64,000 nucleotides of DNA, from assembly GCF_007859855.1 (NCBI RefSeq), contig NZ_SJPK01000002.1, positions 186,001-250,000 of the forward strand. Direction: 5' to 3'. The translations under genes and the position numbers were made by a program. Below, piece after piece: positions 8,290-17,848 of the stretch; position 1 is the first letter of the stretch, and every line of letters begins with the position of its first letter. The notes under the pieces are model-generated. The model was not told where the DNA came from and ran no database searches. It worked only from the letters and a program-made list of their open reading frames with translations. The DNA is from Allorhodopirellula solitaria. Its GTDB lineage: Bacteria; Planctomycetota; Planctomycetia; Pirellulales; Pirellulaceae.

Positions 8290-11214
8290 ATGTCGTCTGT
8301 CCCCCAGGGGGGTGCCGCCGCGGCGGTGCCTCGTAAGAAGTACGTTCGCGCTGTTGGCCCTCGGCTGCGCAAACTGCTCTATCTCATCTTCGTGCTCGTT
8401 GCCCTTCTGTTCGCCAACGCGGGCTACCTTTCCATCTTCACCTTCTTGGAGTGGTTTCAGGGCGAAACGTACCAGGACTTTTTCTATCAATACATGTTCC
8501 TCGCCCACTTGGTGCTGGGGTTGGTTCTCATTCTGCCGCTGATTCTGTTCGGATTGGTCCATATCTGGAACACCAAAAATCGTCGCAACCGCCGGGCGAT
8601 CAAGATCGGGTACGCTCTGTTCGCAATCAGCATCGCCATTCTCATTACCGGCATCCTGCTGGTTCGGATCGGTGGCTTCGACCTCAAACAGCCCTTGGCT
8701 CGTAACACCGTGTATTGGTTGCATGTGGTTTGTCCGCTGGCAGCGGTGTGGCTTTATTGGCTGCACCGCTTGGCTGGTCCACGGATCAAGTGGCGGATTG
8801 GGATGAGCTTTGCTGGCGTTGCCGTCGCGGCGATTGCCGTGATGGTGGTGCTGCAGATGCAAGACCCGCGGCAATGGAATGCGATCGGCCCCGATTCTGG
8901 TGTGCAGTACTTTGAGCCATCACTGGCCCGTACCTCCAGCGGGAATTTTATCCCCGCCGATGCCATGATGAACGATGAATACTGCCTAAAATGCCACGCC
9001 GACATCCATAAGGATTGGTCCGACAGCGTCCACCGCTTTAGCTCCTTCAACAATGCGCCGTACCTAGCCAGTGTGAATGCGACGCGGGCGATGTCCCTCG
9101 AACGGGATGGTTCCGTACAAGCTTCACGTTGGTGTGCCGGGTGTCACGACCCCGTCCCCTTTTTCTCCGGTGCATTTGACGATCCTAATTTTGACATGCT
9201 CGATCACCCGACCGCCAACGCTGGGATCACCTGTACGGTTTGTCACACGATCACCAACGTCAACAGCGTCCGGGGCAACGCCGACTACACGATTGAGGAA
9301 CCGCTGCACTATCCGTTCGCCTCGAGCGAGAACGCCGCATTGCAGTGGATCAACAACCAGCTCGTCAAAGCGAAACCATCTTTCCACAAGAAAACGTTTC
9401 TCAAGCCCTTCCACAAAACGGCTGAGTTCTGTTCGACCTGTCACAAGGTGCATCTACCCAAAGCACTCAATGGATACAAAGACTTCTTGCGTGGCCAGAA
9501 CCACTATGATCCGTACCTGTTCAGTGGCGTTTCGGGGCATGGTGCCCGCAGTTTCTACTACCCACCGCAGGCTGTCGATAACTGCAATGAATGCCATATG
9601 CCCCTGGTCGCCTCGGACGACTTTGGTGCAAAACACTTTGACGGCGCCGATGAACTGAGTGTTCACAACCACCTGTTCCCCTCGGCCAATACCGGCATCG
9701 CTTGGCTGCGCGACCGCGACGATCTTATTTCCATTCACCAGGAGTATCTACAAGACATCGTCCGTGTAGATATCTTTGGAATCCGCGAGGATGCAGAGAT
9801 CGATGGAGAGCTGACCGCGCCCCTCCGGCCCCAGGTCCCTGCGTTGAAACCGGGTAGCAAGTACTTGCTCGAAACCGTGATCCGTACCCTCAAACTGGGA
9901 CACCTGTTTACTCAGGGAACCGTCGACAGCAACGAGGTCTGGCTGGAGGTGAAAGTCACCAGCGGTGGTCGCTTGATCGGACAAAGCGGTTTGGTCGACG
10001 CTGATAACGAAAACGAGGTCGACCCTTGGTCGCACTTTGTCAACGTGTTCATGTTGGACAAGGATGGTAATCGGATCAACCGCCGAAATCCTGAGGACAT
10101 CTTCACACCACTGTACAACCATCAGATCCCCCCGGGGGCCGGGCAAACCGTGCACTATGAGCTGCAGATCCCCGACGATGTGACAGAGCCGGTCCAAGTG
10201 GAATTGAAACTCCAGTACCGGAAGTTTGATACCGAATTCATGGATTTTGTCGCCGAAGAGAACGCGAAATTGGGCCGGTCCATCCGCGGCTATGAAGCGG
10301 GCGAGCGATACGTCAACGAACTGCCGATCACCACGATGGCGGTCGATACGATCGAGTTTCCCATCGAAGGGTTCGAACAAACTGTCGACAATCCAGATCG
10401 TGAAATCCCGGCCTGGCAGCGTTGGAACGACTACGGCATCGGTTTACTGCTCAAGGGCAAAGCCGAACTGCGTCAGGCCGAAGAAGCCTTCCTGCAGGTA
10501 GAGAAGCTCGATCGCTGGGATGGGCCATTGAACCTGGCCCGGGTGCTTAACACGGAGGGCCGGCTCGATGAAGCCGTCGACGCTCTCCAACGAGCGGGGC
10601 GATTCAGCGATACCGAAGGCTTCCCTCGCTGGACCTGGGCATGGCTCTCTGGCGCCGTCAATGCTCAACAAGGCCGTCTCGAGGAAGCAGAGCAGAATCT
10701 ACGCAGCGTTCTCGAGGATAGCGCCCCCGCGATGCAGAAGCGTGGATTCGACTTCAGCCTCGATATCGAAGTCATCAATCTGCTCGGCAGGACCCTTTTT
10801 GACTTGGGGAACGTCCGCGAGCGCCAACAGCGAACTGAGGAAAGCGACCAGTACTTCCAGGAAGCCGTGGTGCAGTTCGAGAAAACGCTGACGATCGATC
10901 CCGAGAACGTCTCGGCGCACCACAATCTGCAGTTGCTCTATGACAAACTCGGCGATCCCGAGCGAGCCGCGATTCAGCAGCAATTGCACCTTCGGTATAA
11001 ACCCGACGACAACGCCGCTGGCCGAGCAATCCGCTTGGCTCGAGAAAAATACCCAGCCGCTGATCACGCTGCCGAAGCTGTCGTGAAGTACTCGCTGCAT
11101 CGCGAGAAGTCAGCGAGCTTGGAAACGGATCCAGAAATCGACACGGACAGGAAACCGAATGACACGCAAACCATCACGACCGAATCCCAAGAGGAGGCCA
11201 ACGATGTCCAGTAA
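8290..11214 (+). CDS. Membrane pentaheme cytochrome c with C-terminal TPR repeats
   Basis: From ATG 8290 the protein has 974 residues. Residues about 28-190 form five membrane spans. Histidines H73 and H91 (span 2) and H145 and H159 (span 4) could ligate b-type hemes. Five CxxCH motifs follow: CLKCH 232-236, CAGCH 282-286, CTVCH 315-319, CSTCH 381-385 and CNECH 432-436. The middle (about 490-700) is beta-rich, and the C-terminal 270 residues are TPR-like. The likely role is electron transfer from the membrane to a periplasmic partner; the pathway is unknown. It overlaps the next gene by 11 bases, and that gene encodes a CRTAC1 protein, so the two products probably act together. The longer frame from 8206 lacks a plausible signal and was not used. 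Confidence 0.88.
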   Translation: MSSVPQGGAAAAVPRKKYVRAVGPRLRKLLYLIFVLVALLFANAGYLSIFTFLEWFQGETYQDFFYQYMFLAHLVLGLVLILPLILFGLVHIWNTKNRRNRRAIKIGYALFAISIAILITGILLVRIGGFDLKQPLARNTVYWLHVVCPLAAVWLYWLHRLAGPRIKWRIGMSFAGVAVAAIAVMVVLQMQDPRQWNAIGPDSGVQYFEPSLARTSSGNFIPADAMMNDEYCLKCHADIHKDWSDSVHRFSSFNNAPYLASVNATRAMSLERDGSVQASRWCAGCHDPVPFFSGAFDDPNFDMLDHPTANAGITCTVCHTITNVNSVRGNADYTIEEPLHYPFASSENAALQWINNQLVKAKPSFHKKTFLKPFHKTAEFCSTCHKVHLPKALNGYKDFLRGQNHYDPYLFSGVSGHGARSFYYPPQAVDNCNECHMPLVASDDFGAKHFDGADELSVHNHLFPSANTGIAWLRDRDDLISIHQEYLQDIVRVDIFGIREDAEIDGELTAPLRPQVPALKPGSKYLLETVIRTLKLGHLFTQGTVDSNEVWLEVKVTSGGRLIGQSGLVDADNENEVDPWSHFVNVFMLDKDGNRINRRNPEDIFTPLYNHQIPPGAGQTVHYELQIPDDVTEPVQVELKLQYRKFDTEFMDFVAEENAKLGRSIRGYEAGERYVNELPITTMAVDTIEFPIEGFEQTVDNPDREIPAWQRWNDYGIGLLLKGKAELRQAEEAFLQVEKLDRWDGPLNLARVLNTEGRLDEAVDALQRAGRFSDTEGFPRWTWAWLSGAVNAQQGRLEEAEQNLRSVLEDSAPAMQKRGFDFSLDIEVINLLGRTLFDLGNVRERQQRTEESDQYFQEAVVQFEKTLTIDPENVSAHHNLQLLYDKLGDPERAAIQQQLHLRYKPDDNAAGRAIRLAREKYPAADHAAEAVVKYSLHREKSASLETDPEIDTDRKPNDTQTITTESQEEANDVQ
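11191..11197 (+). promoter_or_regulatory. Ribosome binding site inside the cytochrome gene
   Basis: GAGGAGG lies six bases upstream of ATG 11204, within the last codons of the cytochrome gene. It decides the start of the CRTAC1 gene against the earlier in-frame start at 11159 and indicates translational coupling. Confidence 0.8.
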
Positions 11215-13099
11215 GCGAAAGGCAAACCCGTCTCGGGAACATCGTGATCCAACGCGACACAATGCGGCCGATCACGACGAGGTCGACGACGAGCTGCGGG
11301 ATGACGCGGCGATCAGCCGCGCTCTGCGAGGGTCCTTCATCGCGTTGGTGTGCCTTGCCGTAGTGGGGGCTGCGGTCGCGTACGCCCTTTCACGCCCCGA
11401 TGCTGCCCCGCCCGTTCGTGAATCCGAACTCGCCACTGTCGAAGTCCGTGAACTGCCCTCGGTGGAAATACCGGCCGTGCCTTTTGCCGATATCACTGAC
11501 GAGGCCGGTATCGACTTCGTTCACAACAATGGTGCCGTCGGTGATAAGCTGCTTCCCGAAACGATGGGCGGTGGTGTTGCCTTCCTCGACTTCGACGACG
11601 ATGGCGACCAAGACCTGCTATTGGTCAATTCCAAAGACTGGTCTTGGGATGAACCGAGTGAACGATCCAATACATCGGTGCTCTACCGCAACGATGACGG
11701 TGAGTTCGTCGATGTGACAGCCGGTTCTGGGATTGATATTCCCATCTACGCCATGGGCGCCGCCGTGGGCGACTACGACAACGACGGGCGTGTGGATATC
11801 TTCATCACCGCCGTCGGCGCAAACCACTTGTTCCACAATCAAGGCGACGGGACTTTCGTCGATGTGTCGGAATCTGCCGGTGTCGCTGGCGACGAGGATC
11901 GTTGGAGCAGCAGCGCGGGATGGTTCGACTACGACAATGATGGCGATCTCGATCTCTTTGTTTGCAACTACGTGATGTGGAGCCGTGAGTACGACCAATC
12001 GCAAGGGTTCCAACTCGTCGGAGGCGGCCGTGCCTATGGGCGTCCCCAAAACTTCGAGGGCTCGTTCCCCTATCTCTATCGAAACGACGGTGATGGTCAG
12101 TTTACCGATGTGTCCGAATCGTCGGGGGTCCAGGTCCGCAATCCCGCCACAGGCGTGCCGCTCTCCAAATCCTTGGGACTGGCGATCTGTGACTTTGACA
12201 ACAATGGAACACTCGATCTGATCGTTGCCAACGATACCGTGCAAAACCTGCTGCTACGAAACGACGGCGACGGTCACTTCACCGAGATCGGGGCGTTGGC
12301 AGGGATCGCCTTCGACTCCAGCGGCGCCGCTCGCGGGGCGATGGGCATCGATGTGACTTCGTTTCGCGACCGCAAGGCGATGGCGGTGGCTATCGGTAAC
12401 TTTTCCAATGAGATGACGGCTCTCTATGTGACCAAAGCGGGCCGGATGCAGTTTTTTGATGAAGCGATCTCGACGGGATTGGGGCCGAGCACCCGGCTCC
12501 TGCTGACCTTCGGGCTGATGTACCTCGATTACGATCTCGACGGGCGGCTCGACCTGTTCTGTGCCAATGGGCACCTCGAAGAAGACATCAATCGAGTGCA
12601 ACCCAGCCAACACTATGAGCAGCCGCCCCAGCTATTTTGGAACGCGGGGCCGGAGTTCGGTACGGAATTCCTCGCAGTCGGCGAACAGCAAACTGGCCCC
12701 GATCTGCTCAAACCGATGGTCGGTCGCGGCGCCACTTATGCTGACATCGATAGCGATGGCGATATCGACATCCTGATCACCGCGAGCGGGCGCAAACCAC
12801 GACTGCTCCGCAATGAACAACAGCTTGGCCATCATTGGCTGCGTGTAAAACTCGTCGGTGACTCGGAGCGATGCAACCGCGACGCGATCGGGGCCTGGGT
12901 GGACGTGACCGTGGGCGATGAAGTGTTATCCAAACAAGTCATGCCGACCCGCAGCTACCTTTCGCAAGTCGAATTGCCATTGACGTTCGGGCTCGGCGAT
13001 GCCGATGCCGTCCAAGACGTGACGGTGCGGTGGCCCGACGGCGAGAGCGTCTCACTCGGACCGCTCGCAGTGGATCAAGGCCACGTGATCGAGCGGTGA
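11204..13099 (+). CDS. Membrane-anchored FG-GAP/ASPIC-UnbV (CRTAC1 family) protein
   Basis: From ATG 11204, chosen for its Shine-Dalgarno sequence, the protein has 631 residues. After a charged N-terminus there is one membrane segment (FIALVCLAVVGAAVAYAL), so the bulk is periplasmic or outside. The propeller has repeated Ca-binding loops: DFDDDGDQD, DYDNDGRVD, DYDNDGDLD, DFDNNGTLD, DYDLDGRLD and DIDSDGDID. The C-terminus is the ASPIC/UnbV module (RDAIGAWVDVTVG, RWPDGE). It lacks the TPR half seen in the gene at 1355; here the TPRs sit on the upstream cytochrome instead. Pairing with a multiheme cytochrome suggests a shared periplasmic complex, which is inference. Confidence 0.9.
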   Translation: MSSKRKANPSREHRDPTRHNAADHDEVDDELRDDAAISRALRGSFIALVCLAVVGAAVAYALSRPDAAPPVRESELATVEVRELPSVEIPAVPFADITDEAGIDFVHNNGAVGDKLLPETMGGGVAFLDFDDDGDQDLLLVNSKDWSWDEPSERSNTSVLYRNDDGEFVDVTAGSGIDIPIYAMGAAVGDYDNDGRVDIFITAVGANHLFHNQGDGTFVDVSESAGVAGDEDRWSSSAGWFDYDNDGDLDLFVCNYVMWSREYDQSQGFQLVGGGRAYGRPQNFEGSFPYLYRNDGDGQFTDVSESSGVQVRNPATGVPLSKSLGLAICDFDNNGTLDLIVANDTVQNLLLRNDGDGHFTEIGALAGIAFDSSGAARGAMGIDVTSFRDRKAMAVAIGNFSNEMTALYVTKAGRMQFFDEAISTGLGPSTRLLLTFGLMYLDYDLDGRLDLFCANGHLEEDINRVQPSQHYEQPPQLFWNAGPEFGTEFLAVGEQQTGPDLLKPMVGRGATYADIDSDGDIDILITASGRKPRLLRNEQQLGHHWLRVKLVGDSERCNRDAIGAWVDVTVGDEVLSKQVMPTRSYLSQVELPLTFGLGDADAVQDVTVRWPDGESVSLGPLAVDQGHVIER

Positions 13100-13123
13100 G
13101 GGGGCCGAGACTATCCCGTGCAA

Positions 13124-14455
13124 CTACACGCCGGTAAGAACACCGTCGCCACAGAAATCGGGGTTGCCGAATGTTTCCTGCGGGAATCCCATCCGTTCGG
13201 CGAGCGTCATCAGGAACCGATTGTGAGGCGTCCGTTTAAAATCGATCGCCCGGTTCCCACGGATGCCCAGCCCCCCGCCGACCAAGACGAAGGGGATGTT
13301 GTTGCGGGTGTGTGAGTTGCCTTTGCCGAGTTCGTTCGTCCACACGATAGTGGTGTGATCGAGCATCGATCCCTCACCGCCCGGTTCCGGGGTCTCCTGC
13401 AACCGCTTGGCCAAATGCGCGACCTGCTCGCAGTACCAGGTATTGATCTTGATCAGCTTCTCGTAGGAATCCTCATTGCTATCGGGCTCATGCGACAGGG
13501 CGTGGTGGCCCTCGTCGATATCGAGCCAACGCAGCTTCGCATTGCCCACGCTATTGGTGATCTGGAAACTGGCGATGCGAGCAAAATCGGCAGCAAAAGA
13601 ATTGACCAATAGTTCGGTCTGCATCCGCGTGATCTGCGGCATGTTGTCGTTCTGGTCTTCCACGTTCGGCGGCAGTTCTGGAACGGCATGACCGATCGCG
13701 TCGGATTTAGCCGCCAGTTCGACCTGCAGATCCTTTTCAACCTTTCGCACGAGCGCCTGGTGCTGCTGCAAGAGATGCCGATCTTCGACACTGACCATCT
13801 TCTCGAGCGTGCGGAAGTCATCCGACAGGTCATCGAGGACACTGGCGAGCAATTCGCGGTTCTTCGCTTGACCGTAGAGCTTGTCAAACATCTTGTAGGG
13901 ATTGTCGATCGGTGCGACCGGTTGGTTCGGCCCGCTGTAGGACATCCGCGTCCAGGTGTCGGCGCGATCGGGAACCATCACACCGAACTCCAGCGAGCCG
14001 AAACGTGTTCGCGTTCTCGGGTCCGCTTGCAGTTGGTTCTTGAGAAACTGGTCGATGCTGATCCCCTGAGACCAACCCGCTGGCGTGTCGCTGCCGCCTT
14101 GAATGTCGCCGGGGAATAGTTCGACGCCGGTTAGCAAACAACCGATCCCACGCATGTGGCCGTCTCCGTCGCCCTGGATCTGGTTGCACAACCCGTGCAT
14201 CGTCACGGTCTGATCGCGGAACGGCTTGAGCGGCTTGAGAATCCGCTTAAACTCCATTTCCGACTCGCCCTGCTTCTTGTCCACTTCTGGCCAGAAGTGA
14301 TCTGGGATGACCCCGTTGGGGCTGAACACAAACACCAGTCGCTGGCGATTGGTCGATTCCGCACCCAGGGCGAGACTGGGCAGATTCGTGGCAAAGTGGG
14401 CTGCGGCAGCACTGATACCAGTCTGCTGAAGAAAACGTCGACGTGAGGTAGGCAT
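13124..14455 (-). CDS. DUF1552 domain protein with Tat-like signal
   Basis: The protein has 443 residues from ATG 14455. The N-terminus [10 protein letters not shown] followed by an Ala-rich hydrophobic stretch is a twin-arginine export signal, so folded export is likely. The rest fits DUF1552, a planctomycete/verrucomicrobial family distantly like the DUF1501/sulfatase fold: [15 protein letters not shown] near the start, [19 protein letters not shown], and [19 protein letters not shown] near the end. The gene lies 44 bases downstream of the DUF1592-type cytochrome gene, the usual neighbour of DUF1552, and the two are almost certainly co-transcribed. The exact function of this pair is not established. 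Confidence 0.9.
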   Translation of the reverse strand: MPTSRRRFLQQTGISAAAAHFATNLPSLALGAESTNRQRLVFVFSPNGVIPDHFWPEVDKKQGESEMEFKRILKPLKPFRDQTVTMHGLCNQIQGDGDGHMRGIGCLLTGVELFPGDIQGGSDTPAGWSQGISIDQFLKNQLQADPRTRTRFGSLEFGVMVPDRADTWTRMSYSGPNQPVAPIDNPYKMFDKLYGQAKNRELLASVLDDLSDDFRTLEKMVSVEDRHLLQQHQALVRKVEKDLQVELAAKSDAIGHAVPELPPNVEDQNDNMPQITRMQTELLVNSFAADFARIASFQITNSVGNAKLRWLDIDEGHHALSHEPDSNEDSYEKLIKINTWYCEQVAHLAKRLQETPEPGGEGSMLDHTTIVWTNELGKGNSHTRNNIPFVLVGGGLGIRGNRAIDFKRTPHNRFLMTLAERMGFPQETFGNPDFCGDGVLTGV

Positions 14456-14499
14456 GGCAGGAGAGGTGGGCTGAGGGGGAGGGGGGTGGGAGCTAGAAG

Positions 14500-16902
14500 C
14501 TAGTGGCTTTCTTGCCGGGAACTGATAACCGCGATCTCGATTAGCAACTCTCGGATATTAAAGCCAGACTGCGCGAACCGCTCAGTGAGCGTTTCTAACT
14601 GATCGGCACCGAACGCAGCAATCGGCTGTTTGACAAAATACTGGAACATTCGTTCAACAAACGCCGATTGTGCCTCCGGACTAGTCGCGACGTAGTCGCC
14701 GAGGTCACGAGCGGATTGGAATGCAACCTCTTCGTCTTGGCGCGAGGAGTAACCACCGGTGGCATCGATCGGGCGATCGCCTTCCATTATACGGTAATGT
14801 CCCACGGCGTCAAAATTTTCCAATGCGAAGCCGAGCGGATTGATCTTGGAGTGACAGATTTGGCAGCTCTCAGGACTGGTCTGGAGCTCAACCCGCTGGC
14901 GGGTGGTGAGGTCGGGGTGCAAGTCCGGACTGAGTGGCGTGAATGCCTCATTGGGCGGCCGGAGCACTCGCCCCATCACGTGCCGGACCAAAAAGACCCC
15001 TCGGTGGATGGGGGATGTCGTGCGGTGATGAGCGAACTTGGCCATCACGAGCGGATGGGTCAGCACGCCGACGTGAACCTGCTCATCGGCCACACTGCGA
15101 GCCATCCCATTGGCCCAGTCCACAGTGATGCTAGCCTCGGACGTCTGTTCCGGATCTGCTGCCTGCCAAGGTTCACCATAGAAATCAGCGAGCCGCGGCG
15201 TGGTGAGTGTCCAGTCGGCGGCAACCAACTGACGGTAGTCACTGGCCTCACTCCAGACGACCGAATCGATGAAGCCGTCGAGCGACTGACGCAGGTCGGC
15301 GACAACGGCAGCATCGAAACCAGGAAACAGTTCCTCGTCTTTGCGTAAATCGTCCGCTGGCGAGACTTCTAACCAATGGTGAAACATCTCCCGCAGCTTC
15401 GCTCGGGTGCGCGCATCATCGACGAGCTTGCGGGCCAACGCCCGACGCCCGTCCTCATCGGCGATCGAGTCCTCTTCAATCCGTCGCAGCATCCAATCAT
15501 CACCAGGCAGGGAGTCATGCAACGTCAGCGAGATACGGTTGGCCGCTCGTTGGGAGGCAGTTCGATCGACGTCCAGCGTCGGGTAGAGAAACCGTGGCGA
15601 TTTGAGTGTTAACAGAATCGCATGCCGAATCTGTTCTGTTTCATCTTCATGGGCAGCCGTTGCGGTATCAATGATCCCTTTCGACGCAGCGGGATCAGGC
15701 GCCCGGCGATGGGCTACCGCGATCAACTCATCTAGAAATTGAAGCAGCAACTTTTTGCGGCCGATTTTGTCTTTCTTATGCTGCTTGAGATAATCCGGCC
15801 ACAGTTCGACACTGGCGAGGTCCGCAAATTCAATCGCAGCCGAAGTGACCGCTTCATCCCAGACCGGATCGACTGAGATCCCACGTGGGAATCCGTAGGT
15901 GCGGTCATCGGGCGGCATTTGCGTCTCCAACCGCAGCGCGGGAGGTACCCATCCTGGCATCAAGTGGTGAGCGGGCAGGATCTCTTCGACGCCGCCCGGC
16001 GGTACCCACGAAAGTGAGATGCTCGAAGGCGGCGTCTCTCCTTTTCGCTTTCGCTGATTCATATCGATCTTGATCGGGTACATTCGTCCGCCTGTCAGCA
16101 TCAATGAGCGGCGAAACTCATTGCGTCCTTCCGACTGGACGTGGTTGTCGATCAATTGATCGTCATTGTGCCCGAATGCACAGGTGAACGAGGTCGTGCT
16201 ACGTACGATCAGTTCGTACCGTCCTGTCTCTTCAATCCGCACGCCGCCGTGCCAGTGAGCATGAAACTCCTCACCATCGATCCCCGCGTCGCTGCCATCG
16301 GCTTTCTGAGGACCATGCAGCTCAAAGTCGAAGTCCACGACAGGGTCCGTACGAGCGATCTTTTGTGCCTCTTCGTCCCACTTCTTGCCCGTGTAGTACC
16401 TTGCTTCCAATCCCTGATTGGCTTTCAGGTCTTCCCAGCGGTCGCGATGGATCTGAGCAAAATGGCTGTACAAATCTGACAGACTACTGCGGAGCTGGTC
16501 ACCGGTCAGACGCTGCAACGCCAATTGCGGCGGCCGATTCCGCAGCTGGGCCGCTTCGCTATAGAACGCATGATGGATGTAGGCAGCGACAGCTTCGGCA
16601 TCAGGCCCCACACAGGCATCCGGATCCTCTTCCGGCATGGTGTCCGTGATGAGCTCGGCCAGTTCGCCAATGGACGCGTCCCCCGTCAACGGATCGGGGA
16701 AATAGTCCTCAGTCCCCTGTCCAGATTCGCCATGACAGCTCGCACACTGAGCATCGAAAATCACCGCTCCAGCAGCCCGCATCGCCTCCGGATCGCCGCT
16801 ACCGCGACTAGCAGGCTCCGCCCCAATGACCGCGTGATGGGCGAGCGAACAGATCGCGAACGCCAAAACGAACGCATGGAGCAGGAATAGATTGAGTTTC
16901 AT
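14500..16902 (-). CDS. Planctomycete cytochrome with PA14 and DUF1592/1588/1585 domains
   Basis: ATG 16902 gives 800 residues and places a normal signal peptide ([19 protein letters not shown]) at the start; the frame is open further upstream to 17187, but that part looks non-coding. One heme c site, CASCH, lies at residues 53-57. Residues about 165-290 resemble a PA14 module ([25 protein letters not shown]). The remainder follows the order of DUF1592, DUF1588 and DUF1585 ([41 protein letters not shown], then the C-terminal [10 protein letters not shown]). The CQICH there is a second heme-binding type motif. The family is exported and linked to DUF1552; involvement in polysaccharide or other oxidative breakdown is suggested but unproven. 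Confidence 0.93.
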   Translation of the reverse strand: MKLNLFLLHAFVLAFAICSLAHHAVIGAEPASRGSGDPEAMRAAGAVIFDAQCASCHGESGQGTEDYFPDPLTGDASIGELAELITDTMPEEDPDACVGPDAEAVAAYIHHAFYSEAAQLRNRPPQLALQRLTGDQLRSSLSDLYSHFAQIHRDRWEDLKANQGLEARYYTGKKWDEEAQKIARTDPVVDFDFELHGPQKADGSDAGIDGEEFHAHWHGGVRIEETGRYELIVRSTTSFTCAFGHNDDQLIDNHVQSEGRNEFRRSLMLTGGRMYPIKIDMNQRKRKGETPPSSISLSWVPPGGVEEILPAHHLMPGWVPPALRLETQMPPDDRTYGFPRGISVDPVWDEAVTSAAIEFADLASVELWPDYLKQHKKDKIGRKKLLLQFLDELIAVAHRRAPDPAASKGIIDTATAAHEDETEQIRHAILLTLKSPRFLYPTLDVDRTASQRAANRISLTLHDSLPGDDWMLRRIEEDSIADEDGRRALARKLVDDARTRAKLREMFHHWLEVSPADDLRKDEELFPGFDAAVVADLRQSLDGFIDSVVWSEASDYRQLVAADWTLTTPRLADFYGEPWQAADPEQTSEASITVDWANGMARSVADEQVHVGVLTHPLVMAKFAHHRTTSPIHRGVFLVRHVMGRVLRPPNEAFTPLSPDLHPDLTTRQRVELQTSPESCQICHSKINPLGFALENFDAVGHYRIMEGDRPIDATGGYSSRQDEEVAFQSARDLGDYVATSPEAQSAFVERMFQYFVKQPIAAFGADQLETLTERFAQSGFNIRELLIEIAVISSRQESH

Positions 16903-17114
16903 GACGCATTTTCCGCAGCAGCCATCATCACAAACGACGCTACGAACTTTTCTCAAGCGGGGGAGAAAGGCAGGATAGGTAGCATCACCCATTGTACGTG
17001 ATCTCCAGCCAAACACCAAATGACACTTGGGTTTTGGCCATCGTCCTCCCGTAAAATGTTCTCGGCTGGGGTCTGATTCGATCCTACTATTCGAGGCGTA
17101 AAATCGGACTAAAA

Positions 17115-17726
17115 TTGGAACTTTCAATTCTCCAGGATTCAGGGCAGAAACCCATTTCAGCACGTTTAAACGACACTTCTCGAACATTTGTGGAACAACT
17201 AATCGGCGACCAAGCAGACGCGTGGGGCGTATTTGAACGCGTCTACGCTGGGTTCATCCGGGCAAACCTGAGCCGATCTGGCATCCGCGACTCAGACATC
17301 GACGACGTTGCACAGGAGGTCCTGGTCACCGTCGCGCGCGGGGTGAAGCGATTTGAATTTCGGCCGCAAGCGGCGTCGTTTCGCTCGTGGTTGAAATCGG
17401 TGGCCCGTAGCCGGGCAATGGATCATCTACGCAGGCAACATCGTCAGCAACCTGAGATCGAGCTCGATGCGATGGCCTACATTCCGTCGCTCGAATGCGA
17501 ATCAGATGCAACTGGCGAGCACCAGACGGATTTAAAAGAACTCTACGCTCGTGCCACTCTCGAACTATCAAACTATTTTCGTCCAGAATCGGTCAAAATC
17601 TTTTTGGCACTGGTCCAAGGTGGCTCTGTGGCCCAATTAGCCAGTGAAACCGGTAAATCTGAGGCCGCCATCCGGCAAACGAAGGTACGCGTTCTCCAGC
17701 GACTGCGGGAAATTGCTGGGGAATAG
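17115..17726 (+). CDS. ECF-type sigma-70 RNA polymerase sigma factor
   Basis: The product has 203 residues from a TTG at 17115; no in-frame ATG precedes the sigma-2 region, and GTG 17190 would cut into it. Region 2 is visible in AWGVFERVYAGFI, DIDDVAQEVLVTVARG and FRSWLKSVARSRAMDHLRR (promoter -10 recognition). Region 4 is the C-terminal helix-turn-helix VAQLASETGKSEAAIRQTKVRVLQRLRE. It is divergent from the DUF1592 gene. A Ser/Thr kinase with an anti-sigma-like N-terminus begins 122 bases downstream, so the kinase probably regulates this sigma factor, an arrangement known in planctomycetes. Its target promoters cannot be read from the window. Confidence 0.9.
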   Translation: MELSILQDSGQKPISARLNDTSRTFVEQLIGDQADAWGVFERVYAGFIRANLSRSGIRDSDIDDVAQEVLVTVARGVKRFEFRPQAASFRSWLKSVARSRAMDHLRRQHRQQPEIELDAMAYIPSLECESDATGEHQTDLKELYARATLELSNYFRPESVKIFLALVQGGSVAQLASETGKSEAAIRQTKVRVLQRLREIAGE

Positions 17727-17848
17727 CCACAAAAGAATGGAAAAATTCTAGCCAAATGTTGCGCCGATACGTTCGTATCTGTGGGGAGAGAGAATTCATA
17801 CCCGTCTTCCCCTGAAATGATCGAACTCCGACGTAGTAGTTTCTCACA

